A DNA stretch of 64,000 nt, taken from Brassica napus. Taxonomy: Eukaryota; Streptophyta; Magnoliopsida; Brassicales; Brassicaceae. The stretch is taken from assembly GCF_020379485.1 (NCBI RefSeq), contig NC_063439.1, forward strand, positions 18,690,598 through 18,754,597, given 5' to 3'. Positions 36,205-48,312 of the stretch are shown piece after piece. The notes under the pieces were generated by a model that saw nothing but the letters and a program-made list of their open reading frames with translations, did not search any database and was not told where the DNA came from. The stretch's first letter is position 1. Each line of letters begins with the position of its first letter. Position numbers and translations under genes: made by a program.

Positions 36205-39091
36205 ATGGCGACCGAAACCCTAGAAGGGAAGAGACCGGGAGTCGAATCCTCCCCGGCGAAGGAGAAAGAAGAAGCGGAGAGGAAGAACGAGGATGAATTG
36301 GAAGATATAAAAAGGGAGGAGGAGAAAGTGGAGACTCAGAGGAGTAGGGAAAGGCCAACGAGGGAGAGAAAGAAGGTTGAGCTTTTCTCCCTCTCTACTC
36401 CTCTCCGCCCTACACCCGCCAAGTCCCTTTCTATTGAAAAGGTATTATTGTCTGTAGATTTCTTTTGTTTCTGATAAATTTGGTAGATTTTTTTTTTAAT
36501 GTATAAATGCTCTTCACTACTTGGGATTTCTATGTTTTTTCTTCAGGGTCGTGGAACACTACTCAGGGATATTCCAAATGGTATGTATGCGCGTCACTTA
36601 TATTTGTGCTTTTCTTGATTGAATTCGAGTAGATTTATGATTTCTTTTTTTTTCTCACCTAATTGTTGTCAAGCAGAACAATGAACTATCTTTGATGCTT
36701 TGACACATCTATGAGATATAGTTTTAGAGCTAGAACTATTTTATTAGGAGAGATCTGAGACAAATGAACACCTTCAATAAGATTGACCTTTGGTTTGAAG
36801 ACTGATAGTCTGACTCTCTCTAGTGCAATAATACTTTTTTTTTATCTCGTAGCTATTACAATTAAGCCCACTATCTACTGTTTACATTTATTTATTGTGT
36901 GCTTGGAAAGTTGAGTTCTTTTGACGAAGTCTTCTTGTTTACATTTATTTACCATTGATAAACTAATCTGATAATGTCGGCTGCTTCAGTGGCTCATCAA
37001 CTATCCAAGCGAAAAGCTGACGACAACCTGATCTTACTACACACCATTCTGTATGGGAAGAAAGCAAAGGTGCTTCTCTAAAAATGTTGTCATCACATTT
37101 TGCCAAATTTGATATGAATATTTCCCTTTCAAGCTTGTGCCCCTATTCATTTAATATTGGTGCTGTCTTGGGAGTGTATGTCTACTTAAAAGAGTTTTGG
37201 GAAATTGCTCTGCAGGCACAGATGGTCAAGAAAAACATTGGTCAGTTTTCTGGCTTTGTATGGGCAGAGAAAGAGGTAAACCAATTTCGTTTCTATTTCG
37301 TTAGAAGGATGTGTATTTTTTTTTGTTTGCCTCATGTTTGAGACTTGAATGTTCTTTTCTCAGGAGGAGAAGCAAAGAGCACGAGTAAAGGAGAAACTTG
37401 ACAAATGCATAAAAGACAAGTTGATATTTTTCTGTGATGTACTTGATATACCTATAAGCAGAAGCAGCATTAAAAAGGTAAGTTATTAGAATATGTGAGT
37501 TATCTATTTATTGTACCTTGTTCTATATTCTAACCTAACCTCTAAGAATGCCTTTGTTATAATACTCTCAGGAAGAAGTAGCTGCCAAGGTGCTTGACTT
37601 TTTGGAATCTCCCAAGGTATCAAGAGATGTTTTACTTGCTGATCGAGAAAAGGTACTGTTTGATTCAGTACATTGTTGTTCTACATGTTTATCTTCAGTA
37701 TGAGGAGAGTATTGAGTTCTTTTTCTTCTTTCTGGAAATTATACATTTTTAGGAAGCCAAGAAGCGCAAGAGCACACAGAAAAAGAGGAAATCTGCAGCA
37801 TCTTCAGATACCCCAGCCAAGGTTTATTATAGTTTCTTATCTCTAAATTATTAGTACACTTTGTATCCCTTGCATGCTACTGGCTGGTAGTTGTTACCAT
37901 TAACTCATTGATTAGCTCATGAATTTTACAAACACTCTCTTGTGTATCTTTTCTCTTACTATACAGAGGAAAAGGCAAACTAAAAAGAAAGATCATCCAT
38001 CTGACACAGAAGAAGGCAAGGGTGAGGATGATTCTGATTCCGAAGGCACTAAGGATACTCATGATGAAGATGATGCGGCACCAGAAGAAGATAGTGACCA
38101 TGAGAAAACTGAAACTGAAGATGAGAAAGACAAAGCAGAAGATGAGAAGCCATCTGATAAGAAAATCTCATCGAAGAAGATTAAAGAGGAGAGCTCAGCA
38201 GGTACCAAAGGCAAAGATAAACAAGCGTCTGCCAAAGTTTCTAAGAAATCTGGTGAAAAGTCCTCCAAAAGAGTTGCTAACTCAACTTCATCCCCAGCCA
38301 AGAAGCAAAAGGTTGACCATGAGGAGTCTTCTAAAGGGAAAAGCAAGAAACAGTCAGTTAAGCCACAGGCTAATGGATCCAAAGACAAAGGTTATAAACG
38401 TTTTCAACTGCTTCTTAAAACTTTTTAAGACTTAGCTAGAATTGTGATTATTTATGAAATTATTCTCTCGCTGCTTCTATTTTTACATACTATCATGGAT
38501 TGGATGCAGGGAAAGCCACTAAGAAAGGGAAAGTAGAGCCAACCAGAGAAGAGATGCTTGAATTTGTCTCCAAAATTCTCAAGGAAGTAGACTTCAACAC
38601 GGTAAGCTAGTTCAGTTTGCTGACACTGACTGAAATTTAATAGTCTAAAGACATTCAATAAATGTTCTTATACTCATTGTTTTATCTTTTTGATAACAGG
38701 CTACATTATCAACTATTCTGAAGAAGCTAAGTACGTCCTTTGATTTTGCTTATATGTTTTGCAACCTACGTTTAATATACTTTCCAAATGTTGAGGAGCA
38801 TTTTGGTAACGTTCGTGGTTTGTGATAACATCAGGTGACCATTTTGGTGTTGATCTCTCGCATAGAAAACCAGAGGTGAAGGAGGTTATCCAAGATGCTA
38901 TAAATGAAATGACTGATGATGAAGCAGAAGACGAAGACGAAAAATCTGAGGCTGGAAGTGACGAGGAGAAGGAAGAAGAAGAGAAAAAAGCTGAGGCTGA
39001 AAGTAGCAAAGAGAAGGATGAAGAAGAGGAAAAAGCTGAGGCTGAAAGTAACAAAGAGAAGGATGAAGAAGAGGAAAAGCTAAAGGATTAA
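36205..39091 (+). CDS. DEK domain-containing chromatin-associated protein (ortholog of At5g63550)
   Basis: Eleven exons: 36205-36441, 36547-36580, 36990-37069, 37216-37275, 37364-37477, 37572-37652, 37753-37821, 37967-38390, 38510-38601, 38700-38730 and 38835-39091. The phases are consistent and give 492 residues. Order of parts: acidic/basic N-terminus; a conserved SAP-like DEK core (GRGTLLRDIPNVAHQLSKRK through KEEVAAKVLDFLESP); a long Lys/Glu/Ser-rich disordered region with nuclear-localisation-type KKRK clusters (exons 7-8); a C-terminal DEK_C domain (TREEMLEFVSKILKEVDF, then LSTILKKLSDHFGVDLS); and a Glu-rich tail with a tandem KAEAESxKEKDEEEE repeat. DEK proteins bind DNA and histones and shape chromatin and transcription. 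E2F-like sites precede the gene. Exon boundaries come from GT-AG reading plus family similarity. Confidence 0.93.
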
Positions 39092-39613
39092 GGCTAGTGA
39101 GTTTCTTCTCTCAAAGATCTGATGTGAAGAGAAGCAAAACTTATCAACACTGTGCACGTGATAGTTAGTGAGTGTTGAACCTATGCTTTGTACTATGTAA
39201 TCTCTATAGTTTCATCATATGTATTATGTAGTTTCAGTGACTTCTTGTGTAGCTGTTACTTGTTAGGTTTTCTAATCCTTGTCCTATTTGCTGCCACTTA
39301 CTTGAAATTTTATGTTTCTGGGTTTAATTTTAGTTTAAAGACATCTGTGCCAAAGTAAATCATGGTTCTTACTTAACCCCAAAATCCTGTCTATAAAGTG
39401 GAGTATTACTGAATACTGAATGATAATATTTCCAGTTTTTCCTGACGCCACCTTATGTTCAATTATTAATATGGGACTAGTTACAACTAATGCTATTTGA
39501 TTACATATAATTCTCTACTGATTCACAAATTCAAATCTATCTTCTATTTTAATAAATCAACTATCCCAGTGAGACCTTTGTTTGTGAAGGGTTTGGTTTA
39601 TAATCTGGTGGCT
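39092..39613. other. DEK 3' UTR and flank
   Basis: Probable 3' UTR to about 39250 with no strong AATAAA. The remainder shows no gene. Confidence 0.5.
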
Positions 39614-39616
39614 TAA

Positions 39617-40822
39617 GAGCATCTCCAAAAAGAACCTCCATTTTGAAGTTTCCAAAACTCTATATTTGAAAGTTCAATGTATTCTTCTCCAAAAGTAAAA
39701 CTTCAAAGCTAACTTCAAAATTATTTATATTTTACATTATAGTCCTTATATTTGTCATAGTTGATGTAAATTCATAAAACTTCTATAAATAACTAGTACA
39801 TATATATAAATATTACAGAAATATTAATTAAAAAAATCTTACACTAAAATATAAAATTATAAATAAAAGTACATAATTAAATATTAAACTGCAAGCAAAT
39901 ACTACATTATTCCATAAAATTATTTTTGTAATGCTCCCATATATGATCAACTAGTGCATTTTGAAGTAAGAAATAATTCTCTTTATTTGTTATTTGTAGA
40001 TTATGAACCAAAAATTGTTGAAATAGGATATCCTCATAATATTCCCACTGATAGTTTGATATCATCAAACAAAAAAATCCTTGATCTTTTAAACGAAAGT
40101 ACAACAAGCAGGAAAAAAGGTCATGAGATGATTGAATTACGACTGCTAAATGAAGGAAAAAAAATTAGCTTTTAAAGAAGTAAAAGAGGAAAATAAAATA
40201 TTTCTAAAAAACTTAGCTTCTATCGATGATGTTAATATTCGTGAATACATTCGATCTGAACAAGAAAGAATCGTACGAAAAAGGCGTCAAGAGCAACAAC
40301 AACAATCATCTTCGGTTACACAAAATTTGTTTGGACAATATTTTGGAGATTTGGAAGGTTTTGAAGCAAATTTACCAGACTATTGGTGTTGTTATAATAT
40401 TTAAATTTGAGTAATAATTATGTCTTCATGTGTCTTTTTAATAACTTTTATTATGTTTTTTTGTAATATTCTTGTTGTTTAATTCTATTTTTAAAATATT
40501 ATCAATCTTATTTTAAAATTTTTATTTAATTTTATGTGTAAAACTTAAATTTATAAAACAAATTTAAAATATTTATGAGATATAAAAGTTTTAAGGATTA
40601 AAACAATAAACAAAAAATATTTAAGAATTATAAATATGATCTATAATTGTAAAGACCAAAATGCAAATAAAAAGATGAAACTTCAAATTTGAAGTTTTGA
40701 AAAGTGAAACTCTATATTTGAAGTTTCACTCTTCAAAACTTCGAATTTGAAGTTTTGAAGTTTCTTTTTGGAGAGCAAAAAACTCTATATTTAGAATTAT
40801 AGAGTTTCTTTTGGAGATGCTC
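39617..40822. mobile_element. PIF/Harbinger-like TIR element carrying a gene fragment
   Basis: The ends GAGCATCTCCAAAAAGAAC (left) and TTCTTTTGGAGATGCTC (right) are inverted repeats. Sub-terminal inverted copies of CTATATTTGAA/TTGAAGTTT are also present. The flanks TAA (39614-39616) and TGA (40823-40825) resemble a TWA target duplication with one change. The interior is AT-rich and contains a broken coding fragment. No transposase was recognised. Confidence 0.7.
39954..40404 (+). pseudogene. Frameshifted fragment of a Myb/trihelix-like (NAM-associated C-terminal domain) protein
   Basis: An open segment encodes NNSLYLLFVDYEPKIVEIGY up to MIELRLLNEGK. The frame then shifts within an A8 run (about 40158-40165) to LAFKEVKEENKIFLKNLASI, then REYIRSEQERIVRKRRQEQ up to a stop at 40402. 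The basic, Gln-rich coiled-coil C-terminus resembles the C-terminal region of SANT/trihelix-like proteins that often accompany Harbinger transposons. No SANT domain is left. Inference from layout; confidence modest. Confidence 0.5.
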
Positions 40823-40825
40823 TGA

Positions 40826-41720
40826 GACTAGCCACCAACTCCTTATACTTTACCATTTACACTCAGATTGAATCACGTTTTATACACAAATAGAAGTCAA
40901 AGGCTCTACAGTTCTTCAAACTTTAAGTATAAACGTAAACAATATAATAGATCCATTTACATAGACTGATCAAAGATGGCTCCATAATTGGATAATTACA
41001 TATTAATCATATATCAGTCAATCACCAACTGCTAAATATATATAATATTCAATTGTTTCACTCCCTTACTTACGGCCCTTACCATCTACAATTAATTTGA
41101 AGTATATATTTCCTAAAATTACATCAAAGTATTGCTGAAAAGAATTCGAGCATCTTACAAGTTATGGTTCAGATTTTAATTATACAATTTAAATGATCCA
41201 ATTGTGCCTGGTTCTTGACATATGTATAACATGTGTACCCTTCTTTTTTTTTTTTTGTAACTGATAATATGTGTACTCTTGACATGTACAATATGGGATC
41301 AGCCCAGTCAGGAATGAATCAAATGTTTTCGTTTTCACTTTGTTACGTTAATCAGTTTAGTTAAATGCATGCAAACTCAAACAAATGAATTATTTAGAAC
41401 CAATCGTAGAGTCCGTTCTATTAGACCGATCTATCTCGTCACAACATCCACAACTAAGAATTTCATATATCCTGGTAACTAAACTCAATTCTTTAAAAAA
41501 TTATTTGTAAAAAAAACTCTTAAAAGTGTTAATCTCAAGACTCCTCTCTTTTTGATCTTACTTCCACCATTTGCTGAAATATTTACTTGTACCACAATTA
41601 ACCTCAAACCCTAGCCTCTACTTAACCCCTTTGATTAAATCCCCAAAGAAATCAAAGCCATTCCCAATCCTCTAAACATATAACATCTTTGGTTTCTCTT
41701 CAGCAACAAAAACCCTAAAA
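40826..41720. promoter_or_regulatory. Upstream region of the FACT gene
   Basis: About 0.9 kb of AT-rich DNA that must contain the FACT promoter. No certain TATA box could be picked. It includes a T-rich micro-insertion bracketed by imperfect 17 bp repeats (41226-41242 and 41264-41280). Confidence 0.4.
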
Positions 41721-43490
41721 ATGGCTGACTCATTCGAGCTCATTGTAACCAGAAAAGATCCTGTTCTCGTCTCTCCAGCCTCCGAAACTCCAAAAGGCAT
41801 CCACTACCTCTCAAATCTCGACCAAAACATAGCCATCATCGTTAAAACATTCTACTACTTCAAATCAAACTCAAGATCCAACGAGGAATCCGCTGACGTC
41901 ATCAAAAAGTCACTCTCCGCGGTTCTTGTTCACTACTATCCTGCCGCGGGGAGACTCACGATCAGTCCCGAAGGGAAGATCGCCGTGAACTGCACCGGAG
42001 AAGGAGTCGTGGTGGTGGAAGCAGAGGCTAATTGTGGGATAGAGAAGATAAAAGACGCTATATGGGAGATTGATCAACCGGAGACTCTTGAAAAGCTTGT
42101 TTACGACGTTCCCGGTGCCCGGAATATTCTTGAGATTCCACCGGTGGTTGTTCAGGTGAGGGGCTGATCGATCCATACTCTTTTATTGCTTGCTGTTTTG
42201 CGTGAGTGAACAAACTTGATCACTTAAACTAGGGTTTGGTCCGATGTAGGTTTCAAATAACTATTTTATATATCAAAACTAGATTGATAGATCCATTATA
42301 TTGATCATGCATGCAGTAAAATAAATCCAAATTTCAAAAATATTTATTCACATACACAAATATATGGATATACCATTTATTAGTTATGTTCTGATAATAT
42401 ATTTGTTGGAGTGTCAATTGCATTTTAAATTTTTTTTTTTGCCTTATATTATTAGGCAATTAATCTCCTAAATAACCATTTTTAAGTTTTGTTACAATTC
42501 TTTTTGTATAAGTAAATTTTACATTTATATCAGGTGTTACTGTATTAAAAATCAAGGAAAATAATATAGAGATGTTGATTGTAAAAGACAAACTATCTTC
42601 TATATATACACAACTTTTGTCCTTTTTTTTCTTCTGTTTATCAGGTAACAAACTTCAGATGTGGAGGATTCGTGTTAGGCCTAGGCATGAACCACAATAT
42701 GTTCGATGGTATTGCAGCAATGGAATTCCTTAACTCATGGGCCGAGACTGCTCGTGGCCTTCCACTCTCAGTCCCACCTTTCTTGGACCACACACTTCTC
42801 CGACCAAGGACACCACCAAAGATCGAGTTCCCACACAACGAGTTCGAAGAGCTTGACGACATCTCCGGCACCGGAAAACTCTACTCGGACGAGAAACTCG
42901 TGTACAAATCTTTTCTGTTTGGACCCGAAAAACTAGAGAAGCTCAAGATCATGGCAGAGTCAAAAACCACGACATTCCAAACCCTGACCGGATTTCTATG
43001 GAGAGCTCGTTGCCAAGCCTTAGGGCTTAAACCAGACCAACGTATAAAACTTCTCTTTGCTGCAGATGGACGGTCAAGATTCGTTCCGGAACTTCCTAAA
43101 GGATATTCAGGAAACGGGATTGTGTTCACTTATTCCGTTACAACGGCAGGTGAAGTGACTCTAAACCCTCTTTCTCATACGGTGGGGTTGGTCAAAAGTG
43201 CGGTTGAAATGGTAACCGACGGTTTCATGAGGTCAGCGATTGATTACTTCGAGGTGACTCGTGCTAGGCCGAGTCTAACGGCGACGCTTCTGATCACATC
43301 GTGGGCAAAACTATCGTTTCATACTAAAGATTTCGGTTGGGGTGAGCCGGTTGTGTCTGGACCGGTCGGTTTACCTGAGAAGGAAGTGATTCTGTTTTTG
43401 CCATGTGGCAGTGACACGAAGAGTATCAATGTGTTGCTTGGACTTCCTGGTTCGGCGATGAAGGTGTTCGAAGGGCTTATGGATATTTGA
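41721..43490 (+). CDS. FACT: BAHD (HXXXD) acyltransferase, fatty alcohol:caffeoyl-CoA caffeoyl transferase-like (ortholog of At5g63560)
   Basis: Two exons, 41721-42155 and 42645-43490, both phase 0, give 426 residues, a normal BAHD length. The catalytic HxxxD motif is HNMFD (His162 to Asp166), at the start of exon 2. The structural DFGWG motif is at residues 374-378. The intron position before VTNFRCGG is typical of this clade. BAHD enzymes transfer acyl groups from CoA thioesters to alcohols or amines in the cytosol. The Arabidopsis ortholog esterifies caffeate to long-chain fatty alcohols for suberin-associated root waxes; substrate here is inferred from orthology. The closest alternatives are the feruloyl paralogs DCF (At3g48720) and ASFT. 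Synteny with DEK and GSA favours FACT. The frame is intact. Confidence 0.93.
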
Positions 43491-43704
43491 TCATTATAGT
43501 TATGCATGTGTTTGAATTAATTATGGTTTTTAAAAACAAATAATGGATGATCGATTATAAAATATTATTGCTCGTCGGTGAAGCAAAATGTAACTAAGAC
43601 ATGCCAAGTATCAAGTTTAATAAATAAAGAAAGCTATTGTGTTACTCAAATGGTGTTAGTTAAGAGCTCAAAATCTTTAATTTTCTTCTTTAAATTATGA
43701 ATTT

Positions 43705-46591
43705 TGAAACACCCGTCCCTCCCCAATTCCAACCGGGGTTCCAGGGCGCGGGGTTTAGGACACACATGTCAACTTTTCCGACATCTCCGTGTGTTCCGTT
43801 TCTGATCCCATGAGTTTCAGGTGCATTTCCTTCCTTACCGTCGACATTTCCATTTATAGTTCTGCAAAAACGGGAGAGGGAAAAGAGGGGTGAGTATTAA
43901 TACTCAGTGAAGTGATTCTAGACCAGTCTCCCCCATGAGCTTTTATACTGCTCAATGCGAAACGAGAACCGACTAGTCGCTACACACATTTCTTAACCAA
44001 CTATTAAAGTTCATTTCACAAAAACAAGCAGTGCAATGAACTCAGTCATCGCTCAATTCACACAATTCGGTTTATTATTTAAGACTCCATTCATCCTATA
44101 ACTCTAGGACCTACACAGCTCAAGCGGACCAACCCTCCCCTTTTCTTGCTGCGTTCCTGTGGAGCCGCCTGCCCTGGTACACTCGGCATCCGGTTCCCTT
44201 GGATGTAGTCTATACCCTTTGCAGTGTATTACGGCCCCTTCCCGCCAAGACTCGGCGTGACTCAATCTTACCGGCGCCTCTATTCTTAACCTGCCGTTTT
44301 TGAACGCTACGGCTGCCGCGTTTTCCCATACTCCCCACCAGTCCCTCGGTGGTTCGTATACCATTTCTATTCGTTTCCATACTCACCACCAGTTCCTCGG
44401 TGGTTCGTATTTCAATCACTTAACTTTTCCTTTTTCTTTTATCATTTCCTTTTCCTTAAACCCTTAGACTCTTTATTACTTTCCTTTTTAGACGCCACCC
44501 GTTCTCGGTGTCACACTCAATCCATTTAACAATCATTCATAGTTATCCTACCATTCATCTAACAGACCGGTTAACAGTTCTCTTATTATCCTATGTTCAT
44601 TTCTTTATAACCATCCTAGCTCTTAAACACAACCACAGATCTTCAACCAATCAAACAATCAATCATTCATCAACACACCAGTTCCTTTAGAATCTTAAAT
44701 CAGTACGAGAGTTCTAATGCAATATGGTCTAACAACCTAACAACAACCAGGATCTACTCAATCCTAGATCCACATTCAACAATATAGAAGAACATGAAAG
44801 AGATCTGGGTAGAACACCTCACCTTAGCCTAGATCTGGATCTGGATCTGAGATTAGGAGGTAAGAGAAAACGGAATCTGCGATCTATGACACCACGCGGC
44901 CACCACCACCACTCGCGGCTGCTCACGGCGAGGAGAGAGAGACGCGGCCGAGAAAGAGAAGGGAACGCGGAGAGGAGAGAGAGAAGAGACGCGGCGAAGA
45001 GAGAGAAGGAGGAGAGAGGCGGCGCGAGGAGAGAGAGAGAGTCGACGGCTAGGGCTTCCAGTCTCCGGGAATTCTCCGCAGGGCTTCGCTTCTAGATTTC
45101 TGATGAGAGAAAAGAAGAAGTGGAGGCTTGCTTTTATAGGGGAAGAGATAGGGAAAACCCTAGGGTTTTCCAATTTGGGCTGCAGAGGACCCAATAGCAT
45201 TAAAATTTTAAATGGGCTGGTTTTGGGGTGTTACAATTCTCCCCCTCTTATTCGGAATTCGTCCCGAATTCCAAATCCTCAGTTCGAACTTAACATCCCA
45301 AAACTGGGGTGAGTTTCCAAACACAATCAAGGGAAGCACGAAATGACATCCTACTTGCTCAAGATCATTTAAAACCAACAATGAATTTAATAAATGAAAT
45401 GGAGTAGGACAACAACGAATAATTAGGTCTCAAGGTATCGCCAAAATCCGCGAATAACCTTATAACAAGAAATGAAAAGCTGAAACCAATACGGAAGGAA
45501 GAAAAACCGTGTCCTACTCCTTCTAGCTGACTCAGAAATCACATCTAGCCACTTCGTACTGGAGACTTCTGCTCCCCTTCCGGCTTAGGACCAGCCACGC
45601 GGCCACTCCCTGTCGACGACGCCGGCTCCTCTTCCCACGCTGAGTCCTCCGATGGATCCTCCTCCACCTCTACGTCCTCCTCAGAGCTCGAGATGGCGAC
45701 GACCCGACGAGCAAGTGTCCGTTCAGCCTCCATTGCCTGACCGGCCATCCGGTTCACCAAGGCGAATTCCCATGGTTCCAACACACCAATCAGCTTGCCC
45801 CGAATCTCCTCGCGGAGTCCTGCCGTATACCACCGGCACCAATCCTCCGCTGTCTTGGGCTTGCATCTTTTGGCTGACTCCAGGAATTCCTCTGTGTACT
45901 CCCGGACTGAGCGCGGTCCTTGCCTGGCCTGCGTCAATGTTCCACACCGACATATTCCGGTTATTCTCCTCAGACTCTCTGCATCAATGCTCGGAATCTT
46001 CCTTGGGCGTCCCCGCTTCCTCGTTGGTACACTGTCCTCCATCCGGATCGGTCCCAGACCTTCCCTGGTCGGCCCCGTCTTCCTGGGGCGCCCTCGGCCC
46101 CTTGTGGGCGGCGTCGTGTCAACTTCCGGTGCAAACTGGAAAGTACCCTGACCCTGGTACAATCGCCTGTACTCGGCTGCCCGCTGGAAATGGGGCATCA
46201 AAATCCGACGCCCCACGGTCGTCTCCTGGATGGGGGCGTTCGGCGGCTCCGCGAACTCCACTTCCTCTTCGTCTGGGAAGAGTGCAGGTACCACATCGCC
46301 CCAAGCGTCACGGTAGGGCTTGCGGGCGTAAGCCCTTGTCCCTTTTGGTCCATAGCGCATGCGTCTTTCTCCGAGCTCGTGATGCACTGGTGAAGACATC
46401 CTGCAGCGTAAAAACAAAGACCTGATCAGAACATAGTAGTAGTCATGCATAGATGGCAGTTTTCAATCAATTCTCAAACTAGAACTGCTTATACAGACAA
46501 TATCCCCGGTGTGGTTCTTATCATCCCTTTTTGCCCCAAGATGATCCTTTTTACAGAGAATTTTTAAATGGGCTGGTTTTGGGGTGTTACA
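43705..46591 (-). mobile_element. Ty3/gypsy-like LTR retrotransposon derivative: one LTR, gag, no pol
   Basis: The target duplication AATTT lies at 43700-43704 and 46592-46596. On the minus strand the right end begins TGTAACACCCCAAAACCAGC. The same sequence begins the LTR at 45236, directly after a polypurine tract (AAGAGGGGGAGAA). The 3' LTR therefore spans about 45236-43705 (1.53 kb, TG..CA ends, with an imperfect 50 bp-spaced repeat near 44330-44410). At the 5' side only about 30 bp of LTR remain, so most of the 5' LTR, the primer-binding site and all of pol are missing. The intact duplication shows the losses followed integration or occurred within the element family. Confidence 0.85.
45545..46399 (-). 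CDS. Retrotransposon Gag-like protein with AT-hook motifs
   Basis: An open frame from the Met at 46399 (MSSPVHHELGERRMRYG) gives 284 residues; an upstream in-frame Met at 46450 would add 17. Two AT-hook-like motifs (RGRGRPRK and RKRGRPRK) lie in the middle. The part SVREYTEEFLESAKRCKP through AGLREEIRGKLIG is the conserved core of plant retrotransposon gag domains. An acidic Ser/Glu C-terminus follows, and no zinc knuckle is reached. No protease, reverse transcriptase or integrase follows, so the element needs help in trans. It is much more GC-rich than its flanks. Confidence 0.75.
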   Translation of the reverse strand: MSSPVHHELGERRMRYGPKGTRAYARKPYRDAWGDVVPALFPDEEEVEFAEPPNAPIQETTVGRRILMPHFQRAAEYRRLYQGQGTFQFAPEVDTTPPTRGRGRPRKTGPTREGLGPIRMEDSVPTRKRGRPRKIPSIDAESLRRITGICRCGTLTQARQGPRSVREYTEEFLESAKRCKPKTAEDWCRWYTAGLREEIRGKLIGVLEPWEFALVNRMAGQAMEAERTLARRVVAISSSEEDVEVEEDPSEDSAWEEEPASSTGSGRVAGPKPEGEQKSPVRSG

Positions 46592-46596
46592 AATTT

Positions 46597-47062
46597 TTCA
46601 ACACGTACTTCATATATAGTCACATTAATTCCACACAATATATACAATTAACACTAGAAGAATGAATATAAATAGACTCATCAAGCTTAATCCTTCTCTC
46701 TGAAGCTCAATTGTAATGTCTAATATAGTTTTGGTACGTATGTGTTGTGCATATTCTAAACCAATATAAAATAAACTAGATAATTAACGTTCATATCAGA
46801 GTTAAAAGCTTTAGAGATTTATCAAAATTCTAGAGGCAATTATAATTTCAAACAAATTCTATATAGTAAATTTGGCACTAATACATAAATTTTTTATTTT
46901 AAATATGTTTTTTCTCACGTCTAAAAGATATAAATTAAATAACACAATTTTAGATATATATTTTTTCTCACGTCTAAAAAATATAAAATAAATAACACAT
47001 TTTAAAATAATTTTCTGAATCAATAGAAGCACTCAAGCACATACCACTAAAGTAAATTAAAA
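46597..47062. other. AT-rich intergenic DNA
   Basis: No gene or RNA seen. A direct repeat of about 30 bp around TTTTTTCTCACGTCTAAAA recurs near 46909 and 46961. Confidence 0.45.
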
Positions 47063-47698
47063 CTAGAGTTTATCCCGCACATCGTGCGGATATATTTTTG
47101 TTTTATAAATATTTAATTTTGATATTATTATATAAATAGAAATATACAATTTATATCTTAGTGTTATGTATTTTATAACTTTTCAGTTTTATTGTTTAGT
47201 TTTCTTATTACTTTATTAATATAGGGGTTTGTTTTATACATTTTACTTTTTTATTACGTTTTTGAGTTTTCATAATTTGAAATAATCAAATAAAAAATAT
47301 TCTTCAACATATGATTTTTGAAAATATATAGCTGTAGAAATAAATTTTTAACATATGTTAATAACTTTATTTGTATAAAAAAAGCCTGACATGATTAACA
47401 AATTTGATCCTGTTTTAGTGGTAGATGATAATTTATTTAAATGAAAACATTATATTACTTAATTACGAAATTAATTAATGCAATCTTTAATAAAAATTAT
47501 TTAAAAAATTTAGTCGGATTTTGTTATATTTTTCTCAACAGATTTTGTTATAACTGAAAATAAAATTCAAATCTATAGTTAAAATTAATTTATTATTAAT
47601 ATTCCTAATAATTATTATGTTATATTATGTGATTAATGAAATTGTCTTAGTAGACTTCTAAATAATAGATAAAAATGGTACTACTCTTTTAATAGAGA
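47063..47698 (-). mobile_element. Non-autonomous Helitron (first of a chain of three)
   Basis: The minus-strand 3' end is the hairpin CCGCAC-gat-GTGCGG then GATAAACTCTAG at 47063, with A at 47062. The minus-strand 5' end is TCTCTATTAAAAGAGTAG at about 47698. The right flank is A rather than T, so this boundary is less exact. Confidence 0.65.
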
Positions 47699-47700
47699 AA

Positions 47701-48312
47701 CTATATTTTGACCCGCGCTTTCAAAGCGCGGGTTTATTTTTGTTTTTTTTTTCAATTGACAAATATTTAGTAAATGTCACATTTTCATATATTTGTGTTT
47801 TATTTTATAAAAGACTTAAAAATTTTATCTTTATTTATCGTATTTTATTTTAAATGACTATTTATGTTAAAAAAATTAAACTTTATTTTTAATGAATTAA
47901 GTTGGTATAACTCTGATAAATTAATTTTATTATGGGGTTAATATTTTAATTAAAAAATTATATACTTTTAATAAAGATTTATACTTTTCAATAAAAAAAT
48001 TCAATTATTTTTATGAATGCTTAAATTATATTAAGAAAAGAAAAAAATAATAATTAAGAATAGTTGAAAAAAAATTATTTGAACTTGGACTCAATAGCTC
48101 TAAGGAAAAAAAAAGTGAGAATTGAATCTGATTTTTTAATAGGCCCAAATGGCCCAAGAGAGATTTGATTTGGGCTGGATCCAAAAATAATGACCCAACT
48201 ATAGATTTGTTATTAATATTATTTAATTGCCCTTAATGAAACATGCAATGTTAGTGAAGGAAACATGCCCTAAGGTAATTATGACAATAGGATCCTGCTT
48301 TAATAGTATAGA
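47701..48312 (-). mobile_element. Non-autonomous Helitron (second of the chain)
   Basis: A near-perfect 10 bp stem hairpin, CCCGCGCTTT-c-AAAGCGCGGG, is followed by TCAAAATATAG (47711-47701; CTAG degenerated to ATAG). The 5' end, TCTATACTATTAAAGCAGG, lies at 48312 and abuts the next Helitron with no base between. Confidence 0.7.

Noticed and set aside
36205..36474. Single-exon 89-residue protein at the DEK start
   Set aside because: It reads through a GT donor at 36442; splicing to GRGTLLRDIPN at 36547 restores the DEK core.
45652..46425. Plus-strand 257-codon frame, Pro/Ser-rich
   Set aside because: Antisense of the gag frame. The minus-strand frame has AT hooks and a gag core, and the LTR/polypurine orientation is minus.
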